Assembly (NCBI GenBank): GCA_902362725.1
Contig: CABIXM010000007.1
Location: 1 to 64,000, forward strand
Direction of reading: 5' to 3'
From: Clostridiaceae bacterium
GTDB lineage: Bacteria > Bacillota > Clostridia > Lachnospirales > Lachnospiraceae
DNA length: 64,000 bases
The first letter of the stretch is position 1. Every line of letters starts with the position of its first letter. The translations under genes were made by a program, and so were the position numbers. A model generated the notes under the pieces. It saw only the letters and a list, made by a program, of their open reading frames with translations, ran no database searches and was not told where the DNA came from. Positions 23,334 through 32,123 of the stretch are shown here, one piece after another.

Positions 23334-23936
23334 CTACTTTTCCAGCAGTTCCAATAATTCTTCCGCCGTCCTGTCCGGATATTTCACTGCCAGTTCGTAC
23401 AAAGGCCGGAGCTTTTCCTTTTCTTCTTCCAGCTCCTCTGCCATCTGATCCAGAGACTTTCCTTTGGCGTATTTCTTCTGAATCTGAGCCAGTCTACTCA
23501 GATTCACGCCTCTTTCTATCCCTTCCGCCAGACCTAACTCCCGGCCTTCTGCCAGGCCTAACTCCCGACCTTCTGCACGACCTTCTGCTCTCTGATATTC
23601 CCGTTCTTCCTGTTCGTCATACTCTGTCAGTATCATCCTGCACACCTCCGTTCCATGTTTTGTCAGGATATCTGCCAGTATTCCCCTGTCAATGCACTGC
23701 TTGATGCTAATCTCCGTTGCCTCTTCCAGGGACCAGCCTTCATCCATCTTCCAGCGAATCTGCGCGATGAACTCCGCATAATCTGATAATCTACGGCATT
23801 TCCGCATCATGTCATTATTCCGGCCTGCATTGATATTCAATACGGTCGCTTTACACTCCAGACAAGGTTCTCCTTCTTCCCGATCCGGTTCTCTCCTTTT
23901 CATTATACGTTTTACTTCTCCTTCCTGCAAGGGCAT
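23334..23936 (-). pseudogene. C-terminal remnant of an Rpn/PD-(D/E)XK family transposase-like nuclease
   Basis: About 200 residues that match only the C-terminal part of Rpn-like recombination-promoting nucleases: LECKATVLNINAGRNNDMMR, SLEEATEISIKQCIDRGILA, VCRMILTEYDEQEEREYQ, then the repetitive EGRAEGRELGLAEGRELGLA tail and a coiled C-terminus. The N-terminal nuclease domain is absent, and no other frame upstream restores it. The likely internal start is ATG at about 23903. It is probably a decayed gene, though a small protein could still be made. Confidence 0.65.
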
Positions 23937-24070
23937 AGAATAGCTTTTTTCTGTTACATTTTTGCATACTTCGCCCTTCGGGCGTACTTTGGGTGTGTTG
24001 ATTTCGAACTGAAATCCAGACCTTTATCTTTCGTGAACAGCCGCGGAAGACACCGCACTGCATATCGTGT

Positions 24071-24140
24071 AAAAAATAACAGTGCCGACAGAATATCCGT
24101 CATTCCGACTTTACGTATTCTTTATCGACACTGTTATTTT
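24071..24140 (-). terminator. Long hairpin downstream of the MacB-like operon
   Basis: AAAATAACAGTGCCGA (24073-24088) and TCGACACTGTTATTTT (24125-24140) form a 16-bp inverted repeat with one mismatch, and inside it GAATA/TATTC extends the stem. On the minus strand it ends in a T-run. It is about 45 bases after the permease stop codon. The rest of the gap 23937-24185 shows only a small CGCCC/GGGCG hairpin near 23975. Confidence 0.65.
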
Positions 24141-24185
24141 ACCAATTTATACTAAATTATACAAGCCCTTTTCTTTTATTTCTTC

Positions 24186-25472
24186 CTATTCATACCGCAG
24201 TGCCTCGATCGGGTCCATCTTCGCCGCCTTGTTGGCCGGATAATAGCCAAAGAATACGCCAATCAGAATCGAGAAGGTCACGGAAAATACGATACCGCCC
24301 ACGGAGGGCTTCGCCGCGTAGCCCAGGGCATTGGTCGCCACCGCTGCCAGAATGAGTCCCAGCACAATGCCGATAAAACCGCCCAGTAGACAGATGACGA
24401 TGGATTCTGTAATAAACTGAAGCCGGATCGAACCGTTGGTAGCCCCCAGGGCCTTTCGGGTACCGATTTCCCGGGTTCGCTCGGTGATGGACACCAGCAT
24501 AATATTCATAACACCGATACCGCCTACCAGCAGGGAAATGCCTGCGATGACGGAGATAGCAATGGACACCGTAGACAGCATACTGGTCATGGAGGAAACC
24601 ATACTCTCCATGCTGCTGGCGCTGATTTCAAAGCTGTCGTTGTTCCGGTAATAGCTGTTATTAAACCAATTTTCCAGCTCCGTGCAGAGACTGGTGGAAT
24701 CCACGCCGGAGGCCGTTACGATAGTTAGCTGCGAATAACCACTTGTGGAATGGTTCTGATTCCGTGCCGCCTCCAGAGGCATATAGAGCGTGGTAGAGAT
24801 ATCCTCATCGGATTCAGTTGTAAAACCGCTGTCCTCATATTCATAGACCCCCACGATGGCGTAGCTGTAGTAACGATTGCTCACGTAGACCTGCAGCTCG
24901 CTTCCCACTGCCGCATCATAGTCGCCGTCAAACAGTGTATCCGCCAGCTTATCGGACACCAGCACCACCCGTTTTGCCTTGGTCTGATCTGTATCAGTTA
25001 AAGTCCGGCCCGCCAGCAGGGTCAGGGCCTCATTTTCCAGATAGGCGGCGTTGACGCCGGTCAGTGTCACATTTGCGGAAAGATTGCCATCCTCGGCGGC
25101 GCCGCTGCCTGCGGACTCACTCAGGAGAATTTCACTGATGGAACCGGCAAATTCCTCCTTCATGGCGTCCAGCATTTCATCGGTAATATAGTCCTCGTCA
25201 TCCATGGTACTGCCCCGGGAAAAGCCCATAAAGACCCGGCCGTCCGCCGTGGCGGTCTCGCTGGTGCTTTTCTGGGACACGCCCAGGGTAATGTTGTTGA
25301 CGCCCATATCCTCCATGGAGCTGGTCACCGACGTACTGATGGAATTACCCACGCTCATAATGGCGATGACCGATCCGATCCCGATAATGATACCCAGCAT
25401 GGTCAGGAGGGCGCGCATTTTGTTGGCTAAAAGACCGTTCAGGGCCAGCAGTATGTTTTCACCGATCAACAT
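24186..25472 (-). CDS. MacB/FtsX-like ABC permease
   Basis: A 428-residue permease with the MacB topology: an N-terminal helix ([20 protein letters not shown]), a large extracellular domain (about residues 45-300), and three C-terminal helices ([60 protein letters not shown]). It ends [11 protein letters not shown], a family hallmark. With the ATPase and adaptor encoded upstream it forms a MacAB-like exporter or mechanotransmission complex. The start overlaps the end of the ATPase gene by 7 bases. Confidence 0.93.
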   Translation of the reverse strand: MLIGENILLALNGLLANKMRALLTMLGIIIGIGSVIAIMSVGNSISTSVTSSMEDMGVNNITLGVSQKSTSETATADGRVFMGFSRGSTMDDEDYITDEMLDAMKEEFAGSISEILLSESAGSGAAEDGNLSANVTLTGVNAAYLENEALTLLAGRTLTDTDQTKAKRVVLVSDKLADTLFDGDYDAAVGSELQVYVSNRYYSYAIVGVYEYEDSGFTTESDEDISTTLYMPLEAARNQNHSTSGYSQLTIVTASGVDSTSLCTELENWFNNSYYRNNDSFEISASSMESMVSSMTSMLSTVSIAISVIAGISLLVGGIGVMNIMLVSITERTREIGTRKALGATNGSIRLQFITESIVICLLGGFIGIVLGLILAAVATNALGYAAKPSVGGIVFSVTFSILIGVFFGYYPANKAAKMDPIEALRYE

Positions 25473-26179
25473 CTGTACGCACTCCCCTTTCTCTCTCCGA
25501 TGATGCTGCCGTCTTTTAGTGTGATGATGCGTTCCGTCTCAGCAGCCAGTTCATTGGAATGAGTGATCAGCACGATGGTCTTTCCCTGCTCCTCATGAAG
25601 CTTATGGAAGATATCCATGATTTTCCGCCCGGTTACCGAATCCAGGGCTCCGGTGGGCTCGTCGGCCAGAATAATGGAAGGGTCGTTGGTCATGGCCCTG
25701 GCGATGGACACCCGCTGCTTCTGACCGCCGGACAGCTCGTCGGGCCTATGGGTCATACGCTCGCTCATGCCCACCATTTCCAGATAATATCTGGCTCGCT
25801 CCTGCCGCTCCTTTTTTCCCACCCCCGCATACATCATGGGCAGCTCCACGTTGCGGAGAGCTGTGGTGCGGCTGATCAAGTTGTAGGTCTGGAACACAAA
25901 ACCAATCTTCCGGTTACGGATACCGGACAGTTCCTTATCCTTTGCGCCTGCCACATCCACGCCGTCCAGCGTATAAGCTCCGTCTGTGGGACGGTCCAGC
26001 ACGCCGATGATGTTCATCAGCGTGGTTTTGCCGGAACCGGACGCGCCCACAATGGACACAAACTCGCCTTTCTTCACCTGCAAATCAATGCCGTGCAGGA
26101 TCTCCAGCTCATTGGGCTGCCCCACATAAAACCGTTTCACGATCTGTCTTAAATCAATGATGTTCTGTTCTTCTGCCAT
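25466..26179 (-). CDS. MacB/LolD-like ABC ATPase
   Basis: A 237-residue ATPase. Walker [14 protein letters not shown]-loop FVFQTYNLI, signature [15 protein letters not shown], Walker [12 protein letters not shown] and H-loop LITHSNELA are all intact. ATG 26179 ([15 protein letters not shown]) is the better start because GGAGGCGG lies just upstream; a longer frame from 26296 would lie inside the adaptor gene. It couples to the FtsX-like permease encoded downstream. Confidence 0.94.
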   Translation of the reverse strand: MAEEQNIIDLRQIVKRFYVGQPNELEILHGIDLQVKKGEFVSIVGASGSGKTTLMNIIGVLDRPTDGAYTLDGVDVAGAKDKELSGIRNRKIGFVFQTYNLISRTTALRNVELPMMYAGVGKKERQERARYYLEMVGMSERMTHRPDELSGGQKQRVSIARAMTNDPSIILADEPTGALDSVTGRKIMDIFHKLHEEQGKTIVLITHSNELAAETERIITLKDGSIIGERKGSAYRC

Positions 26180-26189
26180 GGCCGCCTCC

Positions 26190-28007
26190 TTAGAATCCAC
26201 CCGGAGCGCCACCGCCGCCGGGCGTTCCTCCGCCGCCGGGGCCGCCGCCCTTGTTTCCGCCTCCTGCGCCTCCTCCAAGATCAAAGCTAAGGCCATTCTG
26301 GCTGTTTTCCGACTCAGATCCGCTCTGTCCTGTGCTCTGCTGCAGCGGGGTGGAGAGATATACGGTCATACCCTCGCTGATTTCATCACTGATCACTTCG
26401 GTATAATAATCGGTCTCAATTCCCGTCGTTACCTGAACTTCTTTCTTCTCTCCATTGTCGTCCACATAAATGACACTGTCACCATTTGCATTGGTCTGCA
26501 CGCAGTCATAGGGCACGGCCAGGGCGTCCTTGCTCTCTTCCAGCGCGATGCTGACGGAGGCCGTCATGCCGGCCCGCAGCTTCTCCTGAGGCTCGTTCAA
26601 TGTAATCTGAATTTCATAGGAAGCCGTGCCGCTATTAGAGCCCATGGTCTGGCCGGTAGTTCCGGCGGGCGCCACGTAGGTGACCTCGCCCTCCAGCTCC
26701 TCGTTGCCCAGAGAATCGGTCTTCACATAGGCGGTCTGACCCTTTTCCAAATTCACCACATCATACTCGTCCACGGTGGCGTCTACGATGAAGTTGTGTA
26801 CATCCTGAATTTCGTAGATAGTGCCGCCCTCAAATACATTGTCTTCTTCCACGTTCAGAGCTGTGATAGTACCGGACATGGACGCATAAACCGTGCAGTC
26901 ACTCAGCTGTTCCTCATAATCCTCAATCTTGCTCAGGGCGTCGTCATCCGACACCAGCTGATCCTGCAATTTTGCTTTCTGGTAAGTCTTCTCCGCTTCC
27001 TCCAGGGTGCTGTCATATTGCTCCTGTACCTTATCTTTTTCAGACTGGGCCTGCTCGTAGGTATTGTAGGCCTGAGAGGTGTTGTTCTTTGCCTGCTCAT
27101 AGGCCGCCTCCGCGTCTGAGATGGCCTTCTCTGCCGTCTCGTAAGCCTTCTTCGCCTCGCTGTAAGTCGTGTAGGCGCTCTTACAGCTGTCCGGAATGGT
27201 CGTATTGGCGCTCAGATAGCTGTCCAGATCCAGAATCTGATCCGCGCTTCCCTTAGCCGTCAGTTCCGCTTCCAGGGCGGTCTTCAGCGCGCTGGAAGCA
27301 CTGTCATAGGCGCTTTTCAGAACCGTCATATCATACTGGCCCTTTACCGTATTCAGGTTTTCCAGGGCTTCCTCTTCAGCCTTCTGTGAATTATGATATA
27401 CATTTTTATAGGCGTCCCGGGTGTCCCTGGCATCCTGCAGGGTATCCTCCGCATTGGAAATAGTATCCTGATACTGGGTCTCATAATTGTCCAGGGCACT
27501 GAGCTGCTGGTTGACCGCATAGTTGTTCTTCGCGTCTGCCAGAGATTTCTCGATATCCGAGGAATCAAAGGTACAGATGATGTCGCCCTCCTGCACCTCG
27601 TCTCCCACTTCCACGTAGACCTTGGTGACCTTGATATCCTTCAGCGTCGTGCTGGCAGTCTTGCCGTTAGCTGTGGCCAGGGTTCCGGTGACACTGACGG
27701 AGTTGGTCAGATCCATTTTTTCTATCTGGGCGGTCTCTATCGTCAGGGGCTGCATCTGTGGCTTTTTGCTCCTGCCCTGCCAGATGACGCCCGCCGCGAT
27801 GGCCGCTATCAGAATCACCACCAGAAGCACGGTCAGAACCTTATGCTTCTTCACGAAACCTCTGACCTTCCGACCCGCGCGCTTCAGTTTTCCCGGCTCT
27901 TTCTTTCCGAACTTTTCCCCATTTTCTATTTCTTTACCCTGTTTAAACTCTTCCGACTGTTCGAAATTTTCATCAAATTCCTTTAATTTTCTCTTCCACA
28001 GCTCCAC
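26190..28007 (-). CDS. MacA/HlyD-like membrane-fusion adaptor with Gly-rich tail
   Basis: A 605-residue adaptor. A highly charged cytosolic N-terminus (about residues 1-52) precedes one membrane segment (VLTVLLVVILIAAIAAGVIW). A lipoyl half-motif, a long helical hairpin (about residues 140-330, Ala/Gln/Glu rich), the second lipoyl half (VYASMSGTITALNVEEDNVF) and beta-barrel domains follow. The C-terminus is an unusual Gly-rich tail (GGGAGGGNKGGGPGGGGTP). It begins the adaptor-ATPase-permease operon, 11 bases before the ATPase start. Cargo is unknown; antimicrobial peptides or lipids are common for this family. Confidence 0.9.
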   Translation of the reverse strand: MELWKRKLKEFDENFEQSEEFKQGKEIENGEKFGKKEPGKLKRAGRKVRGFVKKHKVLTVLLVVILIAAIAAGVIWQGRSKKPQMQPLTIETAQIEKMDLTNSVSVTGTLATANGKTASTTLKDIKVTKVYVEVGDEVQEGDIICTFDSSDIEKSLADAKNNYAVNQQLSALDNYETQYQDTISNAEDTLQDARDTRDAYKNVYHNSQKAEEEALENLNTVKGQYDMTVLKSAYDSASSALKTALEAELTAKGSADQILDLDSYLSANTTIPDSCKSAYTTYSEAKKAYETAEKAISDAEAAYEQAKNNTSQAYNTYEQAQSEKDKVQEQYDSTLEEAEKTYQKAKLQDQLVSDDDALSKIEDYEEQLSDCTVYASMSGTITALNVEEDNVFEGGTIYEIQDVHNFIVDATVDEYDVVNLEKGQTAYVKTDSLGNEELEGEVTYVAPAGTTGQTMGSNSGTASYEIQITLNEPQEKLRAGMTASVSIALEESKDALAVPYDCVQTNANGDSVIYVDDNGEKKEVQVTTGIETDYYTEVISDEISEGMTVYLSTPLQQSTGQSGSESENSQNGLSFDLGGGAGGGNKGGGPGGGGTPGGGGAPGGF

Positions 28008-28169
28008 GCTTCATCCTCCTTCATAAATGCCTGGTTCCCACTCCGCCTGATACCCGGCGCTGACTGGTATTTATTGTAAAGGGGGATTGTGTTTGATTTT
28101 TGTTGAGGAAGTGAAGAAAAGGTGTTGAAAATATGATTTTTCTGTGTCTAATCGAAATTCAGAAAACGG

Positions 28170-28196
28170 GCCGGAGCGTTTCACACACACTCCGGC
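28170..28196 (-). terminator. Hairpin after the amidase gene
   Basis: GCCGGAG (28196-28190) pairs with CTCCGGC (28176-28170) on the minus strand, followed by CCGTTTTC. The T-run is weak. It lies about 18 bases after the amidase stop. The rest of 28008-28169 holds the adaptor's upstream region; no gene is seen. Confidence 0.55.
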
Positions 28197-28213
28197 TGAC
28201 GTTCTATCACCTG

Positions 28214-29059
28214 TTAATAGGTCGTAATATAAGTATTATACCCCTTCTCCCGCACTTCCCGCTCCATGGCGATGGCGTTGCTGAGACGTGCGTAAGCGCC
28301 GATCTGCACTTTATAAAGCCCGTCATGGTAAATGATATAGGCCGGGAAGCCGTCATTTTCCAGGAGGCTTAGGAGGTTCTCAGCGTTCTCGCGCTCCCGG
28401 TAAGCTCCGGCCTGGACCCGGTAGAGCTCTTCGGCAGGGGCGGGCGGCTCCTCCGGCTGGCCCGTCATGGACACATCATCGGAGCCCGTGCCGGTGGTCG
28501 GCGGGGCGGGTTCTGCCGCCACAGGCGGCTCCTCCAGAGTCTCCATGATGCCGTCGGCGATGGCCTGGGCCATGGCCTGGAAGCGACTGTCGAACAGCTG
28601 ATTATCCTTGTCGCTGTCGATGAAGCCCGCCTCCACCAGAAGGGCCGGCATCTGGGTGCTGTTTAAGACCACCAGGTTCGGGCGGATATCCACGCCCGCG
28701 TTCCGGAAGCCCAATGCCTCCAGGTTGGCATTGATATTCTCGGCCATCTCCTTTTTAAAGCCGGAATCATCGTAAATCAGGGTCTGCACGCCGTTGTACT
28801 GGCCCGGATAATCCGAAGCGTTCCGGTGAATGGAGATAAACAAGTCGGCTCCCTCCTCATTGGCGATGGCTGCCTTCTGCCCCACCGACTGAGTGGCGTC
28901 CGTTGTTCTCGTATAGATCACATCATATCCATTTTCTTCCAGAATATTTCCCACTGCCACGGCCAGCCGGAGGGCGTCGTCGCTCTCCCGGCGGCCCTGA
29001 CAGACCGCGCCGGGATTTTTTCCACCGTGGCCCGGATCAAGTACGATTTTTTCAACCAT
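28214..29059 (-). CDS. N-acetylmuramoyl-L-alanine amidase with SPOR-like domain, no signal peptide
   Basis: A 281-residue protein. An Amidase_3 domain (about residues 1-175) has VLDPGHGGKNPGAV with the first zinc His, FISIHRNAS with another His, and LLVEAGFIDSD with the catalytic Glu. A Pro/Glu-rich linker and a C-terminal SPOR-like domain (YRVQAGAYRERENAENLLSL and YKVQIGAYARLSNAIAMERE) follow. It would cut the stem peptide from glycan strands and bind denuded peptidoglycan. No signal peptide precedes the catalytic fold, so release would need lysis, a holin or the CIS itself. It follows the CIS operon but is separated from it by a terminator. Confidence 0.9.
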   Translation of the reverse strand: MVEKIVLDPGHGGKNPGAVCQGRRESDDALRLAVAVGNILEENGYDVIYTRTTDATQSVGQKAAIANEEGADLFISIHRNASDYPGQYNGVQTLIYDDSGFKKEMAENINANLEALGFRNAGVDIRPNLVVLNSTQMPALLVEAGFIDSDKDNQLFDSRFQAMAQAIADGIMETLEEPPVAAEPAPPTTGTGSDDVSMTGQPEEPPAPAEELYRVQAGAYRERENAENLLSLLENDGFPAYIIYHDGLYKVQIGAYARLSNAIAMEREVREKGYNTYITTY

Positions 29060-29117
29060 AAGTGCTCCTGTATGCTGTCTTCTTTCTCTATCCTATGCAC
29101 CGGAACACCTGCCCGTG

Positions 29118-29156
29118 AAAAAAACAGGGGAACAGCCGCATTGACTGTTCCTCTGT
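29118..29156 (-). terminator. Terminator of the CIS operon
   Basis: On the minus strand, ACAGAGGAACAG pairs with CTGTTCCCCTGT (one mismatch) around a 9-base loop, followed by seven T residues. It starts 9 bases after the last CIS gene and separates the operon from the amidase gene. Confidence 0.88.
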
Positions 29157-29164
29157 CCTCTTCT

Positions 29165-30265
29165 TTATCCCAGCATATATCTGTCGTCCAGCACGAAGCC
29201 TGCCGCTCCTGCCTGTTCCGGCCTGGACAGACGGCTGTTCCGATCCAGATAGCAGTGGGTGTCCATATGGCTGCTCCAGTTCAGCAGCACCAGATTGCAC
29301 TCCAGCCCCAGCGGGGTCAGCTCTTTCATCAGGCGTTCCAGTCTGCTCCGATCCGGCTGCTCCTCCCCGGTGGTATCCAGAATCACCGTAAAGGTATCCT
29401 CATTCTTCCCGTAGAGCCGCTGGTAGAGCTGAAGCGGTTCCCGGTTCCGGCTCATCCAGTCGTGCCATTTGAAATACTCCACCAGCACCGCGTCCCGGCC
29501 GGTGACGAATTTGAGCATACCCAGGAGCACCCGTCCGGTTCCCCGTCCGGTCTCCAGCTCGCCCATCCGGCCCAGCAGAATCCGCAGCTGCTCCGGCGTA
29601 TACTCCCGTCCTGCGGCCCGGTTGCCGGTCCAGTCGGCAAAAAGCGGCAGATTTTCCGCAGGCGTACTCTCATAATCCAGGTACTCCGGCAGCCGCTCCA
29701 CCCGTTCCTCCAGCTCCTCATACAGGCTCTGGAAGCCGCAGAGATACCGCTCAAAGAATGAGCCGCGCCCTTCCTCCTGGTAGATCTCCGGCAGGTATTC
29801 CACGAAGCTCCGCCAGGGGAATTCCACCCGGAAGCCCTCGATGGTAAAAGAGCTGTCGCTGCCCGCTCCCAGCACGCGGATCAGAATCCACAGATAGCGT
29901 CCCTCCAGATCATGCAGCAGCAAATCCGGCGTATTGACCCGGCGCACACTTTTCCAGTCGCCGAAAGCCTCCTCCGGCGAACGGCCTTCCTCCCAGAGCT
30001 GCTCCACCGCCGCCGACAGATCCGTATCCGCGGCCGCCGCGAAAATCTCGTATTTGCAGTTCCGGAAAGTGCCCTCCAATACCAGCCGGTGCCAGGTGCC
30101 TTTCAGATCCATGGAATCATAGACTGGAGCCAGGTAAAGGAACGCGCCGCTTCCCTGCCCGGTCAGCCGGTAGCTTTCCGTCAGCTCCATCCGGCGGGTT
30201 TTCCCTTCCTTCAGGCCCAGCCGGTAAAAATTCAGTTTTTTTCCAGTCTCCATCATAACCGGCAT
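29165..30265 (-). CDS. CIS baseplate/tail protein, P2 gpI-like
   Basis: A 366-residue protein. From about residue 185 it shows the phage tail-protein pattern VEYLPEIYQEEGRGSFFERY, FQSLYEELEERVERLP and PAENLPLFADWTGN, as in P2 gpI-like and eCIS tail proteins. The N-terminal half is probably a beta domain (AFLYLAPVYDSMDLKGTWHR). It is the last gene of the CIS operon, 10 bases after the baseplate gene, and would sit at the baseplate periphery. Attached fibres were not identified. Confidence 0.82.
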   Translation of the reverse strand: MPVMMETGKKLNFYRLGLKEGKTRRMELTESYRLTGQGSGAFLYLAPVYDSMDLKGTWHRLVLEGTFRNCKYEIFAAAADTDLSAAVEQLWEEGRSPEEAFGDWKSVRRVNTPDLLLHDLEGRYLWILIRVLGAGSDSSFTIEGFRVEFPWRSFVEYLPEIYQEEGRGSFFERYLCGFQSLYEELEERVERLPEYLDYESTPAENLPLFADWTGNRAAGREYTPEQLRILLGRMGELETGRGTGRVLLGMLKFVTGRDAVLVEYFKWHDWMSRNREPLQLYQRLYGKNEDTFTVILDTTGEEQPDRSRLERLMKELTPLGLECNLVLLNWSSHMDTHCYLDRNSRLSRPEQAGAAGFVLDDRYMLG

Positions 30266-30275
30266 TCCTCCTCTA

Positions 30276-32123
30276 TCAGCAGAATTCGAAGGCAGTCTCC
30301 TTTAAGTAGGCCAGAGCATCTTCATGCAGCAGCAGATCGCCCCGGTTATTCTTGTCCGCGGCGGCGCCCGTCCGTTCCAGGTTCAGCTCCCGCACGCCTT
30401 CTACGCCCTCCAGATTCTCCAGGGCCGTATACAGCCTGCCATAGGAAATCACCGCTCCAAAGTTCTTCCCTTTTCCGCCGATCTCCTGCTGCAGGCACTC
30501 CCATACCGCCCTGCGGACTGTCGGTGTATCCCGTTTCAGGGCGATTCGGCCATATACCTCCACGCCCACGTACCGGGGCGGCACAATCCGCACCTTGGTA
30601 TTAATCAATCGGAAGGGCTCCAGATAAGCTTCCAACATTTTCTGGTAAATCGGGCTCAGCTCCGGACATTTTTCCTCACTCCAGGGCTTCACCACAACGA
30701 CCACCTCATTGGCGCCCGCCTCCTGCCGGTGCAGCTCTCCGTAAACTCTGCCCGGAATCACATGCACCTTCTCCAGCATCAGTCCCGGCGTCCTGCCGAT
30801 GATCTCTTCGTAATCACGCTCGGCCGCCAGCCGTCTCTGGGTGAAAAGTTCCTGCTCCAGCCGCCCCAGCATCTTCCGCAGGCTCTCCCGGGATCTGCCA
30901 TTCTCGATAGCCAGCGGATTGTGTATCCTATACGGAAAGCTTTCCTCATTTTCAAAGGTCCGAAGCTCTCCCGCCTGGATATTGCCCGCCCCGCACAGGG
31001 AGGTCACCAGCCCGGTGACATAGATCTCCTGCTTCTGACGGGGAACTGCTCCGTGAATGCCGTCTCCAAAGCGAATCATCTGCCTGCTTCGGTCATAGGT
31101 AAAGACCTGTTCCTCATAACCTGCCTCTTCCAGGTCTTCCCGATAACGATAGACCGCTGTCTCCCCATCCACTCCGCAGATTAGCAGCGAAAACTTCCAG
31201 GCATCCGGATAGTCAAACAGAAGCTCCTGCCCTGCGCAGCCGTCGGTGACGCCGATCCGGAGCCCTTCCAGCCGTTCTCCTTCCCGGCAAATGGTTCTCC
31301 GCTGTTCCACCGGAAGCGGATTCACAAAGACCCGGCCGAGCCTTGGCGAACAGTCGTAGGTATTTTCCTTCAACACCGCGCGGATATAATAAGCCTCCGG
31401 CAGATCCGGCCCCGGGCGCAGCGGCTGCATATCCCCGGCCAAAGCAGGCCGCACAAAACCGCTTCGCAGGAAGCCGCAGGTGTCGTCCTCCACTTCGATA
31501 TCCGTCCATTCATTTTCTGTAAAAATCTGCCATTTCAATTCTGCCAGGCAGATCGGCTCAGAAAAGAGATTTCGTTTTTCATTTTGCTCCACGCAGAGAT
31601 ACAGGGCGTCTCCCTGCTGCAGGGGCTTCGCGAATCCGAAATACGCCGCCTGGGATCTCCATGTTCCTGCCCGGAACATCTCGGCGTAATCCCCGTCCAC
31701 GCCTGCGAAAGCCGTCAGATCTGAAAGCTCCCCGTCCTCCTCCCGGAGAAATGCGCAGAACCGGTTCGTCTCCACCCGGTACTCTCCCTTTGTCTCAAAG
31801 GGAATGTCCCCGGCCAGCAGCACGGTTCCGCCGGGAATCACCCCGTCCCCGGCTCCTTCCAGCACCACGTAGCCGCTGGCTGGCCGGGCCGTCTTCGGGC
31901 GGATTCCCAGAAGCTTCAGGTATTTTTCCACATGGGCGTCCCCTGTGGCATCCATGTAATAGTCCAGCATATCAGTCAGCCATGCATACAGCTCCAGCAC
32001 CGTAATACCCGGATCATGGCTGTTGAAATCCGTCCACTCCGCTGTCAGGGCCGGAATCCGGCTGACAGCTCTCTGTTTTATCTGCTCATAAGTCACCTGA
32101 TCCAACTGGGGTACTTTTAACAT
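30276..32123 (-). CDS. CIS baseplate assembly protein, J-like (Afp12/gp6-like)
   Basis: A 615-residue protein. The start (MLKVPQLDQVTYEQIKQRAV and DFNSHDPGITVLELYAWLTD) is diagnostic for the putative baseplate assembly proteins of phage-like injection systems. A J-like core follows (RFGDGIHGAVPRQKQEIYVT near residue 350), then a C-terminal region ending EDALAYLKETAFEFC. It overlaps the upstream gene by 7 bases and probably forms wedge heterodimers with it. Confidence 0.88.
   Translation of the reverse strand: MLKVPQLDQVTYEQIKQRAVSRIPALTAEWTDFNSHDPGITVLELYAWLTDMLDYYMDATGDAHVEKYLKLLGIRPKTARPASGYVVLEGAGDGVIPGGTVLLAGDIPFETKGEYRVETNRFCAFLREEDGELSDLTAFAGVDGDYAEMFRAGTWRSQAAYFGFAKPLQQGDALYLCVEQNEKRNLFSEPICLAELKWQIFTENEWTDIEVEDDTCGFLRSGFVRPALAGDMQPLRPGPDLPEAYYIRAVLKENTYDCSPRLGRVFVNPLPVEQRRTICREGERLEGLRIGVTDGCAGQELLFDYPDAWKFSLLICGVDGETAVYRYREDLEEAGYEEQVFTYDRSRQMIRFGDGIHGAVPRQKQEIYVTGLVTSLCGAGNIQAGELRTFENEESFPYRIHNPLAIENGRSRESLRKMLGRLEQELFTQRRLAAERDYEEIIGRTPGLMLEKVHVIPGRVYGELHRQEAGANEVVVVVKPWSEEKCPELSPIYQKMLEAYLEPFRLINTKVRIVPPRYVGVEVYGRIALKRDTPTVRRAVWECLQQEIGGKGKNFGAVISYGRLYTALENLEGVEGVRELNLERTGAAADKNNRGDLLLHEDALAYLKETAFEFC

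Noticed and set aside
23851-24063. 70-residue minus-strand frame upstream of the Rpn remnant
   Set aside because: It has no Rpn nuclease motif and no ribosome site, and it overlaps the remnant in another frame, so it does not restore the missing domain.
25466-26296. Longer N-terminus for the MacB-like ATPase (start at 26296)
   Set aside because: The extra 39 residues are low-complexity Ala/Glu coded within the adaptor gene's Gly-rich tail; the start at 26179 has a good ribosome site and fits the family.
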